Shown here: one piece after another, positions 62,939 through 64,000 of the stretch
How the letters are laid out: each line of letters begins with the position of its first letter
Numbering within the stretch: the first letter of the stretch is position 1
Source of the DNA: Bacillus sp. FJAT-25509
Lineage (GTDB): Bacteria > Bacillota > Bacilli > Bacillales > Bacillaceae_G
DNA length: 64,000 bases
Assembly (NCBI RefSeq): GCF_001420605.1
Contig: NZ_LJIZ01000037.1
Coordinates: 1 to 64,000 of the forward strand
Direction of reading: 5' to 3'
Made by a program: the position numbers and the translations under genes
The notes under the pieces: model-generated
The model's database searches: none
What the model was told of the DNA's origin: nothing
The model's input: only the letters and a program-made list of their open reading frames with translations

Positions 62939-62955
62939 TGCAAAAATATTTTGCA
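62939..62955. promoter_or_regulatory. RocR/AhrC-type upstream-activating palindrome
   Basis: TGCAAAA-ATA-TTTTGCA is a perfect 17-bp palindrome, the form of RocR UAS elements. It is about 84 nt upstream of the sigma-54 promoter, suitable for activation by looping, and lies in the shared region so it may also autoregulate rocR. Confidence 0.8.
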
Positions 62956-63038
62956 GTAAATTGAAAACGGTATCATGCTTAATGATGAATAACGCTGAGA
63001 ATAAGTACATTTTGTGAATTTAAATTTATTTAACATGT

Positions 63039-63056
63039 TTGGCACGGAAATTGCTT
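63039..63056 (+). promoter_or_regulatory. Sigma-54 (SigL) promoter of rocD
   Basis: TTGGCAC at 63039-63045 and TTGCTT at 63051-63056 match the -24/-12 consensus TTGGCACNNNNNTTGCWT exactly. Transcription would start near 63067, upstream of the rocD ribosome site. Confidence 0.93.
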
Positions 63057-63107
63057 ATTCTTTTAGTAAGAAACTAAATATTAATCAATAATATTGGGGG
63101 AACTCAA

Positions 63108-64000
63108 ATGACAACTAATTCTCAAAAGATCATTGACCAAACAAATCAATATGGCGCAAATAACTATCATCCACTTCCAGTAGTAATTTCTAAAGCTGAA
63201 GGTATTTGGGTTACAGACCCTGAGGGTAACAGATATTTAGATATGTTAAGCGCATATTCTTCTGTAAACCAAGGACATCGTCATCCAAAAATTATTCAAG
63301 CTTTAAAAGATCAAGCTGACAAAGTTACATTAACTTCTCGTGCTTTCTATAGTGAAAACATGGGTGAGTGGTTTGAAAAGGTAGCAAAAGTTACTAACAA
63401 AGATATGATTTTACCTATGAACACTGGTGCTGAAGCTGTTGAGACAGCTATTAAAGCTGCTAGAAGATGGGCTTATGATGTTAAGGGTGTAGAAGAAAAC
63501 CAAGCAGAAATTATTGCTTGTGTTGGAAACTTCCACGGTCGTACGATGGCTGCAGTTTCTTTATCATCAGAAAAAGATTATCAACGTGGATTTGGACCAT
63601 TCTTACCAGGAATTAAGTTAATTCCTTATGGCGATATTGAAGCATTAAAAGCTGCAATTACACCAAATACTGCTGCATTCTTAATCGAACCAATCCAAGG
63701 TGAAGCTGGAATTAATATCCCTAGAGAAGGATTCTTACCTGAAGTAGCTGAAGTTTGTAAAAAAGAAAACGTATTATTTATTGCAGATGAAATTCAAACA
63801 GGTTTATGTAGAACTGGTAAAACTTTTGCATGTGATTGGGATGGAGTAATTCCTGACATGTACATTTTAGGTAAAGCACTTGGTGGCGGAGTATTCCCAA
63901 TTTCATGTGTTGCTGCAAATCGTTCAATCTTAGGCGTATTTGAGCCAGGTTCTCACGGATCTACATTTGGTGGAAATCCATTAGCTTGTGCAGTTTCTGT
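63108..64000 (+). CDS. rocD: Ornithine-oxo-acid aminotransferase (partial, runs off right edge)
   Basis: The first 297 codons are present. It is a class III PLP aminotransferase that converts ornithine and 2-oxoglutarate to glutamate semialdehyde and glutamate in arginine catabolism. Visible motifs are [34 protein letters not shown] and the PLP lysine Lys256 in LGKALGGG. The ATG at 63108 follows TTGGGGG by 7 nt. The sigma-54 promoter and RocR site upstream confirm the assignment. About a quarter of the normal 400-residue length lies outside the window. Confidence 0.95.
   Translation, partial: MTTNSQKIIDQTNQYGANNYHPLPVVISKAEGIWVTDPEGNRYLDMLSAYSSVNQGHRHPKIIQALKDQADKVTLTSRAFYSENMGEWFEKVAKVTNKDMILPMNTGAEAVETAIKAARRWAYDVKGVEENQAEIIACVGNFHGRTMAAVSLSSEKDYQRGFGPFLPGIKLIPYGDIEALKAAITPNTAAFLIEPIQGEAGINIPREGFLPEVAEVCKKENVLFIADEIQTGLCRTGKTFACDWDGVIPDMYILGKALGGGVFPISCVAANRSILGVFEPGSHGSTFGGNPLACAVS

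Overview
The window is AT-rich Firmicute chromosome. Family content points to the Bacillaceae, perhaps a Gottfriedia-like or Bacillus cereus-related species; the genus is inferred. Supporting evidence includes a sigV-rsiV-oatA lysozyme-response locus, rocR facing rocD across a sigma-54 promoter, two KinB-like sporulation-type kinases, an AtxA/Mga-like regulator and a heterocycloanthracin-type peptide locus. Shine-Dalgarno sequences are strong and allowed many GTG/TTG starts to be placed; coordinates use the start with the best ribosome site, not the longest reading frame.

Layout. 1-75: right end of an IS3-family element. 94-1304: two small uncharacterised genes. 1376-7426: a sugar PTS operon (PRD regulator with EIIB/EIIA domains, separate EIIA, EIIB and EIIC, a small membrane protein, a MupG-like DUF871 hydrolase) with cre-like sites. 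7726-12905: Fur-boxed iron region, with a ferredoxin-NADP reductase facing a siderophore ABC transporter. 12967-13740: xpt under a guanine riboswitch. 13830-22893: HD-GYP-like protein, AtxA-like regulator, a divergent membrane protein, and a thiazole/oxazole-modified peptide cluster (72-residue precursor with nine Cys in C-X-X register, ThiF-like protein, YcaO cyclodehydratase, SagB dehydrogenase). 22917-23350: IS605-type remnant ending in an orphan omega-RNA-like segment. 24183-30824: VanY-type carboxypeptidase, an RNPP-like regulator and a large divergent subtilase with a dockerin-like tail.

31093-34774: oatA, rsiV, sigV. 35053-35572: dispersed repeats. 35611-43509: acetyltransferase, polysaccharide deacetylase, a DUF2087/GIY-YIG/MATE operon, and a cytochrome bd-type oxidase with a 32-residue candidate third subunit. 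43583-43780 and 56033-56112: two arrays of one 20-21 nt periodic repeat. 43860-46290: a T-box-controlled amino-acid ABC transporter. 46600-47125: a duplicated holin-like type I toxin module whose mRNA ends can pair. 47331-57612: radical SAM protein, acetate transporter, azoreductase, two histidine kinases around a phosphoesterase, methyltransferase, TfoX-like and Dph6-like proteins, an epimerase and a DUF2500 protein. 58259-59941: decayed galactokinase N-domain plus a LacI regulator. 60045-64000: pheA, a Gly/Phe/Tyr-rich protein, rocR and rocD (cut by the window edge).

The most rewarding regions are the peptide locus with its AtxA-like neighbour and paired palindromes, the fold-back toxin module, the orphan omega-RNA-like segment, and the 21-nt repeat arrays.
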